A stretch of 64,000 nt of DNA, taken from positions 1 through 64,000 of the forward strand of contig NZ_WPIN01000020.1 in assembly GCF_009754945.1 (NCBI RefSeq), written 5' to 3'. The notes below the pieces were generated by a model. It did no database searches, was not told the origin of the DNA, and saw nothing but the letters and a program-made list of their open reading frames with translations. The translations under genes were made by a program, and so were the position numbers. Source of the DNA: Spirosoma arboris. Lineage in GTDB: Bacteria; Bacteroidota; Bacteroidia; Cytophagales; Spirosomataceae. Of this stretch, positions 63,786 to 64,000 are shown piece after piece. The stretch's first letter is position 1. Each line of letters opens with the position of its first letter.

Positions 63786-64000
63786 ATGAAAATTACGCCC
63801 ATCGAAATCCGGCAGCACACATTTGAGAAGGGCTTGCGCGGTTATAGAACCGAAGATGTTGATGCATTTCTGGTTTCGCTCTCTCAGGAATGGGAGCGCG
63901 TAACTGGCGAATATAAAATGTTGAAAATGCAGCTTGAACTAGCCGAAAAAGAGTTGGGCAAGTTGAAAGAAATAGAAATGACGTTATTCCGTACACTTAA
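63786..64000 (+). CDS. DivIVA-domain protein, start of gene (cut by window end)
   Basis: Only the first 71 codons are in the window. The N-terminus matches DivIVA/GpsB: MKITPIEIRQHTFEKGLRGYRTEDVDAFL, with a coiled-coil-forming stretch after it. Such proteins bind curved membrane at poles and division sites. The C-terminal length and fate are unseen. Confidence 0.85.
   Translation, partial: MKITPIEIRQHTFEKGLRGYRTEDVDAFLVSLSQEWERVTGEYKMLKMQLELAEKELGKLKEIEMTLFRTL

Noticed and set aside
1..64000. Polysaccharide utilization locus with SusC/SusD
   Set aside because: Many secreted glycosidases and a hybrid regulator are present, but no TonB-dependent receptor or SusD-like lipoprotein gene was found, so a full locus is not claimed.
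1..64000. CRISPR array, tRNA, rRNA or transposon
   Set aside because: No regular direct-repeat/spacer arrays, cloverleaf-like sequences or transposase frames were recognised; the inverted repeats found have no coding content.

Overview
The window looks like chromosome from a Bacteroidota bacterium of the order Cytophagales, most like Spirosoma and its relatives. The evidence is indirect: a full-length one-protein hybrid two-component regulator, a type IX secretion C-terminal domain on a giant GH9 enzyme, many lipoproteins and secreted sugar-degrading enzymes, few Shine-Dalgarno sites, and a few upstream TAnnTTTG-like boxes. No tRNA, rRNA, CRISPR array, transposase or phage gene was seen. This is mostly metabolic and accessory chromosome with a small housekeeping block at the right end.

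Region by region: 1-6.6 kb holds a lipoprotein arylsulfotransferase (AssT-like), a Crp/Fnr regulator with a membrane protein, a heme-motif/FG-GAP lipoprotein and a TlpA-type thioredoxin. 6.9-14 kb holds a coiled-coil protein overlapping a Sel1-repeat protein, a 1332-residue hybrid sensor/regulator followed by a perfect 64-bp palindrome, and a BLUF photoreceptor-like protein lacking the key glutamine. 14.2-17.1 kb is lutABC (L-lactate oxidation), split by a repeat hairpin. 18.1-23.2 kb (minus strand) is a three-gene secreted glycan operon (sialate O-acetylesterase, GH38-like mannosidase, esterase).

23.4-31.3 kb is the most coherent unusual unit: an AraC regulator diverging from seven tightly spaced genes (SDR, cupin, MDR alcohol dehydrogenase with a Tat-like leader, carboxymuconolactone decarboxylase-like protein, antibiotic biosynthesis monooxygenase-like protein, PQQ dehydrogenase with an inserted cytochrome c, SMP-30-like propeller). 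All but the SDR carry export signals, which suggests a cell-envelope oxidation pathway. A GH32 fructan hydrolase and a 1544-residue GH9 cellulase with FN3/CBM-like modules follow. 38-49.7 kb is a mixed region: an MFS pump/quinone oxidoreductase/APH-like trio, an orphan LytS-type kinase, RidA, ASCH, cyclase, ankyrin, thioesterase and SGNH proteins. At 49.8-50.3 kb three tiny membrane-protein genes (33, 35 and 57 residues) lie in a row.

51-57 kb is an arabinan-type locus: a GntR/AraR-like regulator diverging from GH127 and GH51 arabinofuranosidases, with repeated TTCGTAC boxes in the divergent gap. 57.8-61 kb is galE-rmlB-rmlA (nucleotide-sugar synthesis) ending at a clear terminator. 61-64 kb has a SirB1/transglutaminase-like protein, an Sfp-type phosphopantetheinyl transferase, a WD40 protein and the start of a DivIVA-domain gene cut by the window edge.

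Across the window several intergenic gaps carry long near-perfect inverted repeats, some built from 8-9 nt tandem units (16391-16463, 54326-54427, 58727-58820, plus a possible half element at 44559-44592). They look like a class of dispersed hairpin elements.
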